This document shows positions 12,801 through 35,324 of a DNA stretch of 64,000 nt, one piece after another. The translations under genes and the position numbers were made by a program. The notes under the pieces are model-generated. The model searched no databases and was not told the origin of the DNA. It worked only from the letters and a program-made list of their open reading frames with translations. Origin of the DNA: Anisakis pegreffii (taxonomy: Eukaryota; Nematoda; Chromadorea; Rhabditida; Anisakidae); contig JAPYMA010001614.1 in NCBI GenBank assembly GCA_035041965.1, forward strand, positions 46,038 through 110,037. Reading direction: 5' to 3'. The first letter of the stretch is position 1, and the number at the start of each line of letters is the position of its first letter.

Positions 12801-15800
12801 AATAAAATATTCAGTTTTGATTGATTGTTTTGTTGAGTATTTATAACTAAGTGAACGTGGTGGCATGTGTGTGTGTTGATGGCTAGATGATAGAAGAGGA
12901 ATGATCAAAATTAGAAAAGAAAATGCATTAGTAAAGTTAAAGGCAAGCCCTGAAGGCATGTTGTCATTCTAAAGGTGGTCTGTCACTCTCGTCTTTAAGA
13001 TTCATTGTTTCAGCTAGCTGGACTGGATAGTTAGCGCGTTGAGTTGATTATTTTATTATTCTTATTCTATGGCTATATGAAGAGCAGTCAGCTGCTACCT
13101 TTTCTGTATCATTTCTTATTCGGAATGGATCATTACCTAGAATTAATTGCTCAATTGTGTTGTGCACACAATCTCAAAATGAATCACTCTGGTTCAAGCC
13201 AAGTGAGTTTTGTTGGAGCTTTGACCCTCTTTAAAGATTATCGATGCCCGTTTCGTATTTTGTTTTTGCATTGCATAAATAGATGGATGAAGTTTGTTGT
13301 TGTGCGGCCATATAAGTTGATTGTTTTACTTATGATTTGTGAAGAAAGATGCAGTAAGTAGTTGGGGCAATAAATGCTTAATTGTTTTGTTGAGTGTGTG
13401 TGTGTTATTTTGTGTGGTGTTTTGTTTTGTGAACGAATGCGGCGAGTTTATTAGTGCGTTGATAGTTGTTTAGCAGTAGCAATTGGTTATGACTGCTTGA
13501 TTGATTCAAGTTGAATAAAGTAGGTTGGGTTGTATTTTATAGTAAATTGATGCAGTAGCAGTAAAAGGTTGTTGAGTGTTTTTGTTTTTAAACGGAGTTA
13601 GTTGTATTATTGATAGATAGTATTGGTTTTTTATTTGTTGAATAGTAGCAGTATAGTTTGAAGAATAATCGATTATTGTTATTATAGTGATTATTCTTGT
13701 TGTGCGATGAATTATTATTCATTTTAGTGATGGATGGCACGCTTGAGCAACTTTTATAAGCTTCATTAGCAATGAGGAGAAGATGTCTTTTTTTCATTTG
13801 ATTCTGATTGTTCATTCATTTGGTTAGCAGTGGATGGACCTTATCTTTGCCTACTAGTACTAGTAATAAGAATACGAAATGAGAAGTGAATTAATTCATT
13901 TGTTGATCTAAGTGATTGATTATTGGATGAGTAATAAGCATGGATCATTTGTATGTTCATTAATTATACTTTGATTGGATTGCGTTTAGTAAGAGTGAGA
14001 TGACGAATAGATATTGTGCTGCGGGACTATTATGAGATTGTTTGGTGGTTTATAAAAAGAAGGACGCATCTTGATTTTGATAGGACACGTTGAATTGGTA
14101 TGGTAATGATAATTGTTTTGTGATTAGTAGTTTTATTGTTGTTATGATGCAAGTTGAGGTTGTTGGGTGTTGATTGGTGGAGTTGAGTGAGATGTAATAT
14201 GATGCAATTGTAGAGGCAGTTGGTTGATGATTGGTTGCTGGATTGAGGCTGATTGGTTGACTTTGAGTGAATTGAGCTGTAGGGATTAAAGCAGAGGGTA
14301 AGTGATATAGGGAAAGGCTGGCTGGCGTTGAAGAGTGTTTTATTAGTTGAAGAGCATTTTTTGAGAGGTGATCTTTAATGAGGTAGGGAACGTTGCTAGG
14401 CTTACTGTTGGTTGGCAGCGGTCAGTAAAAACTAGAATGGGTGACAGAAAATCGGCTGCTGTAAGAGCGATGAATATGAGTTGTTGATTATAATAGACGT
14501 ATGTAAATGAGTGATTAATTAAATGATGGATAGATGCGCTGAATTTGACACTAGCTGGCGGTATTGAATGCGCTAGGCTGAATTCGGTCGGGTGTATAAT
14601 TATAATGAAGTTTTTATTTGTATGGCCACTGGTCGGGTATTAGTTGGATAAGAGCGTAGCATGCTGAAGAGAACGTTGATAGATTCTGTACTGATTGAGG
14701 ACACTGCAAGGGTGAGTTATGATATAATAATAAGAGTAGAGGTAATAACAATAGCAGTAGTATTTGCTCTAATAATTGCAAGTAGCTGGAGAAGAAGAAG
14801 CAGCAGCAGCAAGATTTATTCGATGAAAAGTGTGTGATTGTTGGTTGTTTGAGAAAATGCAGCGAAGAAGACAAGATAAGTGGAGGGTTCGATAGGATGG
14901 GTAATATAGAGAAGATGGCTCTGTGCTTGTGCTGAACGACGACTTAGACGCCTGTGACCGATAAAGACGATAATCAAGAAGCGCAGACTGGCGGTAGCAG
15001 CATTGAATTGAACTGAAGACAATTAAGCCAAGAAGCAAGCATGAGACAAATGAGGCGAGTGATGGACTGGAGGCATATAAAATGGAGGATGTATGGATGG
15101 ATGGATGGATGTACCTTGGGATGGATGCACGAAAGAGGTACTGAGCGAGGGAGAGGGTAAGAAATTTGATGGATGGAATGTTGCTGATGCTGATGCTGCT
15201 TGTTGGTGAAGAATTGTTGAAGTTTGTTTTATTTCATTTTATGAAACGCCGTGTTCGTTGGATCGCCGTGTTCAAGGCAGCGTTCACACTTATTAATCCA
15301 TGCATGTGTGTGTGTGTATGTGTGCACACGGCTGTAATCCTCTTGGTGTGTTCTTATTAGCGATATATTTACGTTTACAAGTTATCTTATCACCTTATCA
15401 TTTCTGTGATCGTTGTACGAAATGAAATGAATTTATTCAATGAAATCGTTTTGCTGCTCTCGTTTACTCTATATGGATAGGTTGCTTGATTGAAACAGAT
15501 TCATAGAAATATTTGTTGTTATATTTTGAAGTATGGCTAGATGAATGGATACTGAAGTTGTGGGATATAATACGACTACTGCAAGTTAGAGCCTGAGGTT
15601 ATGGTGTTGGCTTTTGAGTAGTGGTTTGACATGATCGATTGTGTTATTAGTATTAGTATTATTGTGAGCATTAGCAGTTGGATTTAATGCAAGCGATAAA
15701 GCAGCAGCGAATGAAGATTGGGGAATAGTAATAATAATTGAATAATGATTGAATGAATGGATTTATAAGAGCACAAGAATGACGACATGTGCCGATAGAT

Positions 15801-18800
15801 AGCTGGGCTGGCTTGATGAAATAGGCATGGATGGATGGATGTGTGTCTCGAGGAGTATATGGGATGTGGATGCGTGCATGCTTGTGTGATCGTATGTAAG
15901 CACGAGCTTTTATAATACCTGCAATTATGCTAATGAACAGAATACTTAATATCTTATAAGAATGTTCATCAAGCATGATATCTTTTCAATCGATCTATTA
16001 GCGAGGAGGAAGTACCAACTAAAGCAGCAGCTTGTTATGAGACCGAGCGAGTGAAAACATTTAGGAGAACGAAAACTATTTATTATATGTCGTCTTAGTG
16101 TTTGGTGTTTTTTGTGGCATTGCAAATCTAGTGTGTATAGAGTGCGATTGATAAAATGTGTTAGTTAAATGATGTGATTATTGAAGAGTTGAATTGAATG
16201 GTGGTATTCATTTGAAATGATAAAATTAGATGTGAACGAAGGAACATCATGGCTTTGTTATGAACGATTGAATGAATGCGCAGTTATTATTTAATAAATT
16301 AGGTAGTTGCTTATGAAGTTGGCGAGGACAATTGAGGAACCAGCAGCAGCGAATGGCGTGCATATGAGGCTTGTACATTCAATTCAGCATACAATAGGTG
16401 GTTATTTTGAATTGAAATGAGATTTAATTATGCAGCGAAGAAAATTTGAGAAGAGGAGACAAGACGCTCGACTTGAGTCATTTCATAATGTGCCGTTGCT
16501 CTTCAGTGAGAAGTTGAAAAGCCTTCCGAATATGATTTAAGAGCCAGTCGAATCTTATTTTGTGCTCTTTCTTAAGATGCATCTTCAATTCAACAATGAG
16601 CTAGATCTAGCTTTGCCGAATTGATAAGAATACCTGTTGTAATAATGATAGTAACAGTGCTATGTGCTGCATCTAATGCTGCAACTATACAATTTTCTTG
16701 GCTGCTCATCCCAGAGCTTGTTCACTCAGCTAGGTAAAAGATAGTGCGAAAACAATTGTTGGCTATTGAAATGACAAGTGAAGCGAGCGAGCACAAGTGA
16801 TTATGACAGTTTGAACAGCCAGCACTAGCTGTAGCAGCAGCAGCAGATACGATGGATGGCAAATCCATTATATGAGGATGGATTTATAAGAAGAATCTTA
16901 TGTGTTGTTGCTCGGTTTAGGACAGGACAGGACAGCTGAACAGCGGATGAGAGATTAGTTGGTATGGTTGGTTAGAGGAATGGATGGATAGATGGCCAGC
17001 CATCAGTAGTAGTGGCAGCCAGTCGCTCGGTGGTCTATTGAGTGTTTAATTGGAAATTTATTTGTTGAATAGAATGGATTGAGTGATGGATGGATAACTA
17101 ATATAGTGCGTAATAGATAAAAGTTGATGGGAATAAATCCGTTTGCAAAAGTATTATTTGCATATAAGGAATAATGTGAATAAATAGATGAGAATATGAA
17201 ATGAAATTATTTATTGTGTTTGATGTATAAGTATGAATGCTAGTAGATTGTTGTTGTTGTTGTTTTTAGGGACTAAGTATTGTTAGTAAGTAGTAGTAGT
17301 GCTTGATAGCAATTGTATTGCCAGTGGTAAGAGACTTGTTTATAAGTTATTGGAGTGATGAGTTGTAATACTAGCGAAAGGTGCTAATTAGAAGTAATTA
17401 GAAGTAAAGCGGTATTAGTGGATTATATAAATAAAGCATTTTGAGACAGACGGCTTACCGTATTTATGGTTGAACTGAAATCCGATTGGTTCACTGACTG
17501 ACTGCCTGACAGTTATACTCATTATAAAGAGACTACTGTACAAGACATTGCTTGCTGTGTTTAAGTACAGATATTGAGTGCAGGATTATTATTTGTGTTA
17601 TTATTGTATTGTGAAATTGGTGATAATAGTTTGAATAAGGCTAGTTATGGTACTAAGAGTAGTTAGTTAAGAAAGGATTCAGTGATTTGTTGTTTCATTG
17701 AAAGGAATTACGATTGAATAGTTGTAAAGAAAAAGCCGGAATGACTGTCAGACTGAGACGGCCGGCAGTCAGGCAAAACACACATCATTTTGTGACATTA
17801 CACTGGGTTTAGTGATGTTTAATGATGTGGCTTCAAAAGAATATGATTGATAACTTAGTTGTGCAATTGAAATCGCTAATCGTTAGTTGGTGGGCAATAG
17901 AGCTTGTTCGAGACTGTGTTTAGCGCTAGAGCTGGATTGATTATGTGCAAATGATACTGAACTGATCATATTTGGAGTATTGTGATAAATATGATTGGTG
18001 ATTAGTTGAGTGACGAACATTCACTTATGATTTCTTGAGAACGGCTGGATTATAGTAGTTGCTTGAGCTAGCAGCATAGAAGATAGTGCATAATCTGGAT
18101 GATGGATGGATGGATGTGTCATGAGCAAAAGATATGATATTATTATGATTGAGCACTGAATATGACTGATTTAGACTACCCACAGAGTGTTGTTCGTTGT
18201 ATGTGTGTGTGAGATGTTTGTTTGACTACAGTGCTATTATTATTGGTTTGCTGTTGTTTTAAAATTTTGTAGATGGATCCGATTCAGTGCTTGATTTATA
18301 GATTCATTGTAGTATGCTTGAAGCGTAAGCCACTTATTATTCACTGGTCTAGTTTATTTTGCTGCGCTGCTATGAGTGTTTATTTGAACATTACGGCGCC
18401 ATTTGTAACCTCGATATAGAGTTATTTATGATTAATTGGTGTGTGTATGTGTACTTAATTTTTAGACCCTTATTAATTTTTTTTTTGTTTGAAGTAACGG
18501 AAGTGATGTTATTGTGGCACACATTTAATTTATTATTATTGCTATTATAATATATGATAGGTATGGCGTTTGTTTTTTATGTGGGTGCTGCTATGCATTT
18601 ATAGATAGCGATGATATGATTTAGCATGATGTAATTTTTATTGTTATAAATAATATTTCACAGTGCGCAATAATTCGCGAAGAAAGAAAAGAGAGCTTTG
18701 TTTGTCTGTTGAAAGCAAAAGAAGAGTGAGGAGTGCACGAGAAGCAGCAGCAGCCAAACTACAGTATGCCTGCCTGCTTGTTTGTTTGATAGCAACAGCA

Positions 18801-19954
18801 GCAGCCAATTCATATGACTAACGTATAGATTAGTGCGTATTATTTGAATGTATTGTTGATTTGTTGTTATCATCTTTAAAGAGTGCAAAATGATGCATAA
18901 ATTCACGTTTTGGTACTTATCTGAATATTATAGGAGGCATATGAGGGGAAATATACTGTGAATTGTACTGTTCAATGAATTACACGAGTTAGTTAGAGCA
19001 CTAACGGCTAAGGTAACAACTGGTTATTACTTATTGTAATACTATCACCTAAATAATAAACTTGAATGCCCATTATGTAATAGCGCTAGTTATTCATTAT
19101 CAATGAAGAATTTTAGTTGTTCATTGGGCATTGGTTACATGAAGTGAATGAAAATTTGCATTTTAATTCGCATTAATCTGAGTTGTTGGAATAATTTGAC
19201 GGTACATGACGTTAGCTTCATTTTCTTAATAGAGTTTGTAGTAAATTATAGGAAGAATTTTAGTATTATACTGTAAGTAATGTAGTGATGATGGGAGTTG
19301 TTTGATTTATAGGTGGAATTGTTTGTTATTTGTGGTTGTTTGTGAATGTAACCTTTGGACTCAGCTGGAGATATGTAAAGTTAGGTTTTTTAAAAATACT
19401 TGGATATAAAGCAATGTAGAGACAGATAAAATATTTATAAAACATTAGTGGGTGGTTATATTGTTGTATTGGACAAAAATGCTTGTTCTTATCGATGAAT
19501 TGATCAAGCTAGAAGGCAAGGCGATTCAATGTAATAGTAATAATAATAACAGTGCATGTCTATGATGATGATGGCATGCATGGAATAAAGGAATGAAATA
19601 AATGTGAAATAAGTGTTGCTTGTAGATGAAACCTTAAGATAGGTAGGTAGTATCTTTTATATAGAGATTTTGGTGCGTTTCGTGAATGATCAGATTAAAT
19701 TCATTGTTATTGTCATAGGTTTTTGGCTTAGATATTGCTTGGCTGCTTAGTTATTTAGCTGTTTAGTTGATGAAGATTATTGATGAGCACTTGCTGAGCT
19801 GGTTTTGGTTTGGCTGTGAGGTAGGTCAGGCAAATTTGATAGGGACACGATGCTTACTGAAACGATTCTCAAACTACTCGTTTGATTCGACGATTGCGAC
19901 TGCTGGAATCAGTTAGAAAATTATTTTAAATTGATGTGATCTTAAGAAATAAAT

Positions 19955-19996
19955 TATTAATAATAATAATAATAATAATACAAATAATAATAATAG
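19955..19996. repeat. (AAT)n microsatellite
   Basis: A short run of AAT triplets, interrupted near its right end, in the strand-skewed non-coding block. Confidence 0.8.
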
Positions 19997-22900
19997 CACG
20001 ATTAATTTATTATGCGAAAATGCTAAGTGGATTGGATGAGTGGCGTGTTAGTTTGCAATTATGTAATGCTTAATTGACTTATTGACTCTAAGTGATTAGG
20101 TGCTAGCAGGTTGCTTTCAGTTCATATTCATAAGATGTAGTTTAGTGATTATTCATTATTATAAGAATTGTTATTGTTGCTATCAAAATTTGTTCTCGAA
20201 TCAATGCCAAGTGATTAGTTCGTTATCGTTTTCATAGCGATTATGGATTTGCATCTAATAACTTTCGGTAGATATCAGCAGGCATAAATGAGATATCAAA
20301 AGAGAGAGAGGAATAGATAGATGAAGTAATAGTGCTCTACCTTTTATGCAGATTACTTGATAGACTGGTTACTGGTTGCTTGCATGATTTGCCTGTAAGA
20401 GATAGTAACTATTGTAATTATTGCATTTCATCATTTAATTGTAGTGTTTGTATTTATATGTATGCTGAGATTTGTATTTGCTGGTATTATGTATGAAAGG
20501 GTAACAGATGGATAAATTAAAAGAAGACTAACTGACTTTATTTATGCATCACGGATATGTATCTATAGATGTATATAGCTATGTATCTGTGAAGTGAGAC
20601 GGAACTGAACATAGCTCTGAGCGGATGATCTTAAAAGCTGACTGATTCGGTGGGTTGGTTGTTGGCTGTATTGTTTGGTTGTTTGAGCTGTTTGGTGCTT
20701 GCACGTATTCGGCACTTGAGTTATTCTGAGGGTGGGTTATTATTCGTTATCATTATCATTATCAGCAGCATGAATTTATTTATCTGCTTGGTTGTTTGTG
20801 CCTCCTCCTGAAAGCCGTATTCATTTAGCTACTTAGGTGTGTGTGTGTGTGTGTGTGCGCATGTTTCATTGAGTGATTATTCAGTTAAGACTGCATTGGA
20901 TTGTGCATTCATTAGATTATTATTTAAGCAGAGAAATTTAAGCATGCAATTGCAATTTGTTATGTTTACGTCATTTGGGATATAAATATTCATTCATTCG
21001 ATTTGTGACTGATCGACGAGAGCAAGCAAACTTATTGTGAAGAGCAATCGTTGAAGTTTGCATACGTGCGCGCACTCTTTTTTTGAGGTTTCAATTGCGT
21101 TCTTCAGTGTGAAGTGGAACACTGAGAATTGTGCATGAGCTAGCTTCAGCATGAGCATGAGCATGATCTGGTCAGGCGTATTGTTTTGAAATGAGATGAC
21201 GTATGGTGTTAATGTGAAAAGAAATAGATTGGAGCAGTCAGCTTATTGGTTACATAAGAGATAGAAGTGTACTTGAGTTGATGAAGAGGACAAGTGTAAG
21301 GGTTGCAAGTATCAGAGGTACTGAGGTATGTATCATTGAGCTGATTAGTCGGGCTTAGCATTATCTCTTCGTTATTAATCCGTGTCGTGTCTACATATGA
21401 AGCAGTCAGTGTATTTTAGGTGCGATTGAGTGTATTTATTTGGATATTTCATTGAAGAGTATTGGCAGTTCAAGTATAATATGTGATTTGATTTGTACAT
21501 AGATTATGTATGTATAAATGTATTTTCTCACCATTATTCTTCTCTTTGCTTTTATCGGATTTATTTGTTCGTTTATTCTTCTCATTATTATATCTTATAT
21601 GGAAAGGGATAGATAGATAAATGATTATTATGTGCTGCTATGTATCTGACTGACTGGCTGGAACAACAAAGAGTTCAACGGGCGGGGGTGGGATGGATGG
21701 ATGGGGTTAGGCAGCAAAAATGGACAATTTTCAGAAAAAAGAATTGTCAGAACAATACATAAGGAGAAAGAGAAGCGGATGTAGGGGAACTGATGAATGA
21801 ATATAGCATAGAGCAGATTGATTGATTGATTAAATCGTATGCATACAGATCAGATACAGATTTATTTAGATGAATGAATGAATTGTTTTGTAAGGGATGG
21901 ATGGATATGTTGGCGTCATAGAAGAAGATGTATAATAATAAGAAGAATAGGATTAAGGAGGAATCTATAAAGCATTTATTCATTGAAACAGTAGCAACAC
22001 AATGGAGCCGAGCAAGCACCACAGCTGGTTCTAATATTTACCGAATGTGGCTGCTGCTGCTGCTGCTGGCATTGGTTTGGCTGTGTGGCTGGCTGACTGG
22101 TCGTCGTCTATTAGAAGAGTGAATAATAACAATAATAACAAAGGCAGCCGTAACAGCTGAATGAATGCTTAGTTAGTTACATGCTGATAGTAGTTGTTGA
22201 ACTGGTAGAAGAAGATGAAAAATTGAGATTTCTATTGAAAATTGGATTATTTATGGTTGTTGTTGTTGTTTGCTTTGATTTGAACGTAATAGAAAGATTA
22301 TGCTGCTGCTGCATTCAATGGTTTTGTCCATTTGCTTCTTCTTCATTGAGCTAATCCGTTGCTTGCGTTCGTTTATCCCTTCATGTAACTAGTCACTTAC
22401 TTCTTTATCTCTTTCTTTTTTAATATTTTATTTGTATTTTTGTTGTATATCAGTAGATTTGTACAGTAATAACCCAGTGATTTTGTACAATGCTTCTTGA
22501 TAATTGTGTTAGTTTGTTATTAGATTATTAGTCTGCAATCGCTTACTATCAAAGTAATATTATTTAGAAATGAACGGTGCATAGCTGCTTATTGTATGCT
22601 TGGGTCGGTCGGTAGATTAGCTGGGGACATAGACGACGTGCATTTGAACACATAGACATGCATGTGGATTTGAGTTGATTCGGCTGGGCAGAATTTATTA
22701 TACATGAAAAGAGCGTTGCTTGGATTTGTTACTGCTAGAGTAATAGTAGTAGTAATATGACTAGATCATTATTCTATTATGTTATTGTTATGGTTGATAT
22801 TCAGTTGAGGGTTGGTTGGTTGGTTGGTTGCCTTTTACGGTAGGTAATGGCAACAAAGAGAAACAATCAACCAATCAACAGCAGCAACAATCTTATTATC

Positions 22901-24874
22901 ATGCATGTGCCGTAGCCTTTAGTTAGTTAGCATAAGCAGCCTATGTGGTTTTGCAGGATGAGGTAAGAAACGATTGGTTTCGTGAGTTGATTTGATATTA
23001 TATACAGAGGTATATTCATGTTAACAGATATATGACTGTTAGATGTATAATTATGGGCTGAACGAAAGCATAAAAGAATCTTTGAACAATTAAGTGTATA
23101 GGCTTAAGATTAAGATTAAGCTGGCTGAGTAGTTGTTTATAATATTCTTTTTGCTATGGGTGGGTAGGTGGCGTGACTGAAACCGAGTGATGGATGGTTG
23201 GTGTTGAATAAATGACTAGATAAATAAACGAGTAAGGTGAATTTATTATTATTGTAAACGTTAATAAGAATAGAAATGTATTAAAACTGCATATAACACA
23301 ATGATAGTAATTTCTTTATGAGCTGATGATGGCAACAAATTAGAAATGTGTTTGTATTGATGCTTATGTATTTCTAGGATATAATTGGGCGTTGAGAAAT
23401 TAGTATTATAGATGTGTTGTTATAATCTTACATTTAAATTGAAGAAGCGATAATGCATTTTGATAGAGGATAATGCATATGGTATTTTAATGAGCATAAG
23501 CAAAAGAATTGAAGAAGTAATAATTGATTCGCATTAAGCAGAGTGAACGACCGATTGATGATGATGTTAGGTGATAATGTGTTAATGTTCCAAGAGGAAA
23601 ACAATTAGAGGAGGTGTTTTAATAGCTGCTAAGATGAAGGTAGCTTCTTGATTGATGAGGCTGCTTCACTAATAGCTGAGTTACTGTTCAAAGAAACCGG
23701 AAGGTTGCTAAATGCTTTGTTTGCCTGAGTTAATGCGATCTTATTATTGGTGTGATAAACCGAAATGTATTTTATATTTATGTTTCTGAGTGGGTAATTT
23801 ACTCGTAATTGCGTATATACCTCACTTAGGTAAATGGTACCTCCCACTATATCTATCTATGTGTCTGCCTGCGTGCTAATATCATTCTCTTTAACGGAGT
23901 TCATGCATCATCCCCTTTTCGGATATACATAGAGAAGATGCATAATGAGTGGATGGATAGCTAGGCTTGTTATATCTATGTATTAATTCATTCATCCATC
24001 AGTTGGTCGGTTAGTTCTGTGATTGGTAGTTTGGGTGTAGATGTTGCTGATGAGTAGATCAACGACGAAGGGTCAGCTAGTTCAGATCATAGTGGATAAA
24101 TATGATAGAAACTGTCGCTTTAGCTGATCTCATATCCTGAGTGGATAGCATAGGATAGACATGGTTGAAGTATACAAGTATGTATACTCAAGCGTGTGAT
24201 ATGTGATAATAAGTGGAATTTCATTCTGCAAATCATTCGAGTATTCATTTGGTAGCATTTGATTATTTAAGTTTAAGTTACAATAACTAAGAACCTTCTT
24301 ATAATCTAACAAGTATTTGAATGAGCTGCGCTGGAATGAATATCTATCTGACGCGGATGGATCCATCTTATAGCTTCGTATATTTATGTATTAGTTGACG
24401 GTAATATAGTGATAATGCATAGACAGACCTGTGTGTTCATAGTGCTTTTTTATTTGTTTGATTGCAGCAACAGAGACTAATGATAATGATTGTAATAGTG
24501 CTATGAAAATAATATTGCTGGATGGGCTGATATAATAGAAATTAGAGCTTTATAATGTACAAGTAAGTGCACATTATGTGTGTGTTTAATTAATGAGCCT
24601 AAGGCCGTTGTATTGTCGATGTGCGTTTATCCATATCATGGAAGATTGATGATTGGTGACGGTAGTAATAATAATTATTATCTGTGCATTGTCAACAAAC
24701 TTTTATTATTGATGATGCAAAGCATAATAAACTTCATATCGTATTAAAGTTTATATGAGATGAATTGTTAATAGATTATGAATTTGATGGAGCATAACAT
24801 AGCTTGCTTATTATTCAATGAAAGTGAACATTTCGTTATATGTGCGTGCTATATGAGTTTATGTAATCGTTTAA

Positions 24875-33504
<8,630 letters not shown>

Positions 33505-35324
33505 TTTATGATTGATTTGATCATATTATCGATGATGGCTTCTTTAAGCAGCACTTTTATGTTTGTGAGTTAATTAATTAATTAATTAATTAATGATTCT
33601 CTTGGTTCGTGCTATTATGCTCAGAGTATGCTGCTGTCTCTCTTCACTCGAACACCTCCATCGTTTCAATTTCCCATTCATATCAACTCTGAATTCATTC
33701 CTGTTTCTTCGTGTACACTCCTCCTTCGTCAATAACACTTTGTTGTTAATTAATTACTGCTACTGCTACTGTTGCTGTTGCTGTATTTTGTGAATGTACT
33801 TGTACCATAATATATCATTTATATGATTGCATATCATTCATTCATAATAATCATTGATTATTCATTACTCCATTTCATAAAGTATTTTTGACTGCGCATT
33901 TTGCATTCGTCATTCTATCGGTCTTAGTAGTATGTAGTATGTATCTGACAGATCTATTTTATTATAGTTGTTTTTTATCCATTTCTTGCCGTTTATCATC
34001 TGTTCCATAAGCTTTCTGAGTTGCTTGCCAATCATCACATGAACGAACATCTTATCTGGTGATTATCTGCTGGTTCATTGATTATTTCATTCCACATCAA
34101 TTAATACCTTCAACAGTTAATTATGTCTAGTGTACAATTCATTTTTGATTGTTCTTCTTCTTCATATATATTATATTTTGTTAATTAGTAGCAGAAAAAG
34201 ATATTAACTGATGAGAACTAACTCATGTGGTGTTCTGTTTGATTAGTTATTCATTCCTTATTATTATGATGATATCACATGCTTGATTATAATTACTGTC
34301 GTCATTGAAGCTGTCTGTCATTTGATGAGTTGGTTGGTTCATTGTTATTATAATTAATTAGTGGTTTTGTTATATTGTAAAGTGCGAGCGACAGTTATTG
34401 TATAATGATATTGTTTTGTATTTCTATGATCTTGATGAAAGCAGTGATCGTTTTTATTTATTATTATTATTATCATTACTATAGTGTATCGTATAAAATT
34501 TATTTTATGTGTTCAGTTTTGAATTCGTTTCGGTGAGTTTTACAATACTTTGTTCGTTTGAAAATTGTTGCTTGGTTTAGTTTTCTTTTCATTTTCATTT
34601 CATTTTGAGTGTCCAATCAGTAAAAGACTCGCATCATTGTTCACGTTAAGGTTGAACTGATCGTCGAAACTGATCTCGTCGGTTCGTGAGCCAGCCCGAT
34701 CGATCGATCGATAATATGCGTGAGGCAAGATCAACGATAAGTGGACGTGAAAACGATGAAACATTTATGAACAAACACGTGTAAAAATAGATTTTAAGAA
34801 AATAAATAGGTAAAAATTATGTATGTATATGTATTTATATATAAATATAGCAACAAATACTTTTTATAATACATGAATGAATACACACAGAAACACATAC
34901 ACAAATAAATACAGATGACCTGATATATAAATATATATATTTTTGTTAAATATTGTGTGCAAATGTTCGACGATGAGGCATAAATTAAAGTGAAACGTAT
35001 TTGAAAGCACAATTAAGTAGTAAGTAGTAATGAATAAAAGTAGACAGACAGTAGTCAACCGATAACGGTCAATAATAGTGGTGAGAGGAATTGAATGTGC
35101 CGTCGCTTGATATAGGAGGGCAAATCAGATAAGTAATTGAATGTTTTGAGTGAATCAGGAAGGAAGGTAAGCAGCACAGCAAAAGAATTATTACTTTTAT
35201 GATGAGTGCTCACCACCGGAGAGATCAAAGCTGATGGTTTTGTGGATATATATTAAGATATATTCAAGTTGAGAAGATAATTCAGTTAGGGATAATTCAA
35301 CATGTACGGTGATATGCACTCCTC
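33505..35324. other. Convergent intergenic region / 3' UTRs
   Basis: Lies between the stop codons of SoxD (+) and the Knickkopf-like gene (-). It holds a (TTAA)n run at about 33569-33592, a GATC run near 34700 and AT-rich low-complexity DNA. An AATAAA at about 34799 on the + strand could serve SoxD polyadenylation, but nothing else supports it. No further gene is seen. Confidence 0.6.

Larger units (their letters stand above)
1900..24874 (+). other. 23-kb strand-skewed block without recognisable exons
   Basis: No exon with a recognisable domain was found on either strand. Instead the + strand is heavily depleted in C: two rows counted by hand gave 19 G against 2 C (12541-12600) and 23 G against 2 C (14161-14220), and most rows look alike. 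Short tetranucleotide runs (GGAT, GAAT, GATT types), CAG/CTG runs and ATT runs are scattered through it. The skew starts near 1.9-2.1 kb and continues to the first SoxD coding exon, which suggests rightward transcription, perhaps as a long 5' intron or leader of SoxD. This is inference; an intergenic origin is possible. Confidence 0.5.
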
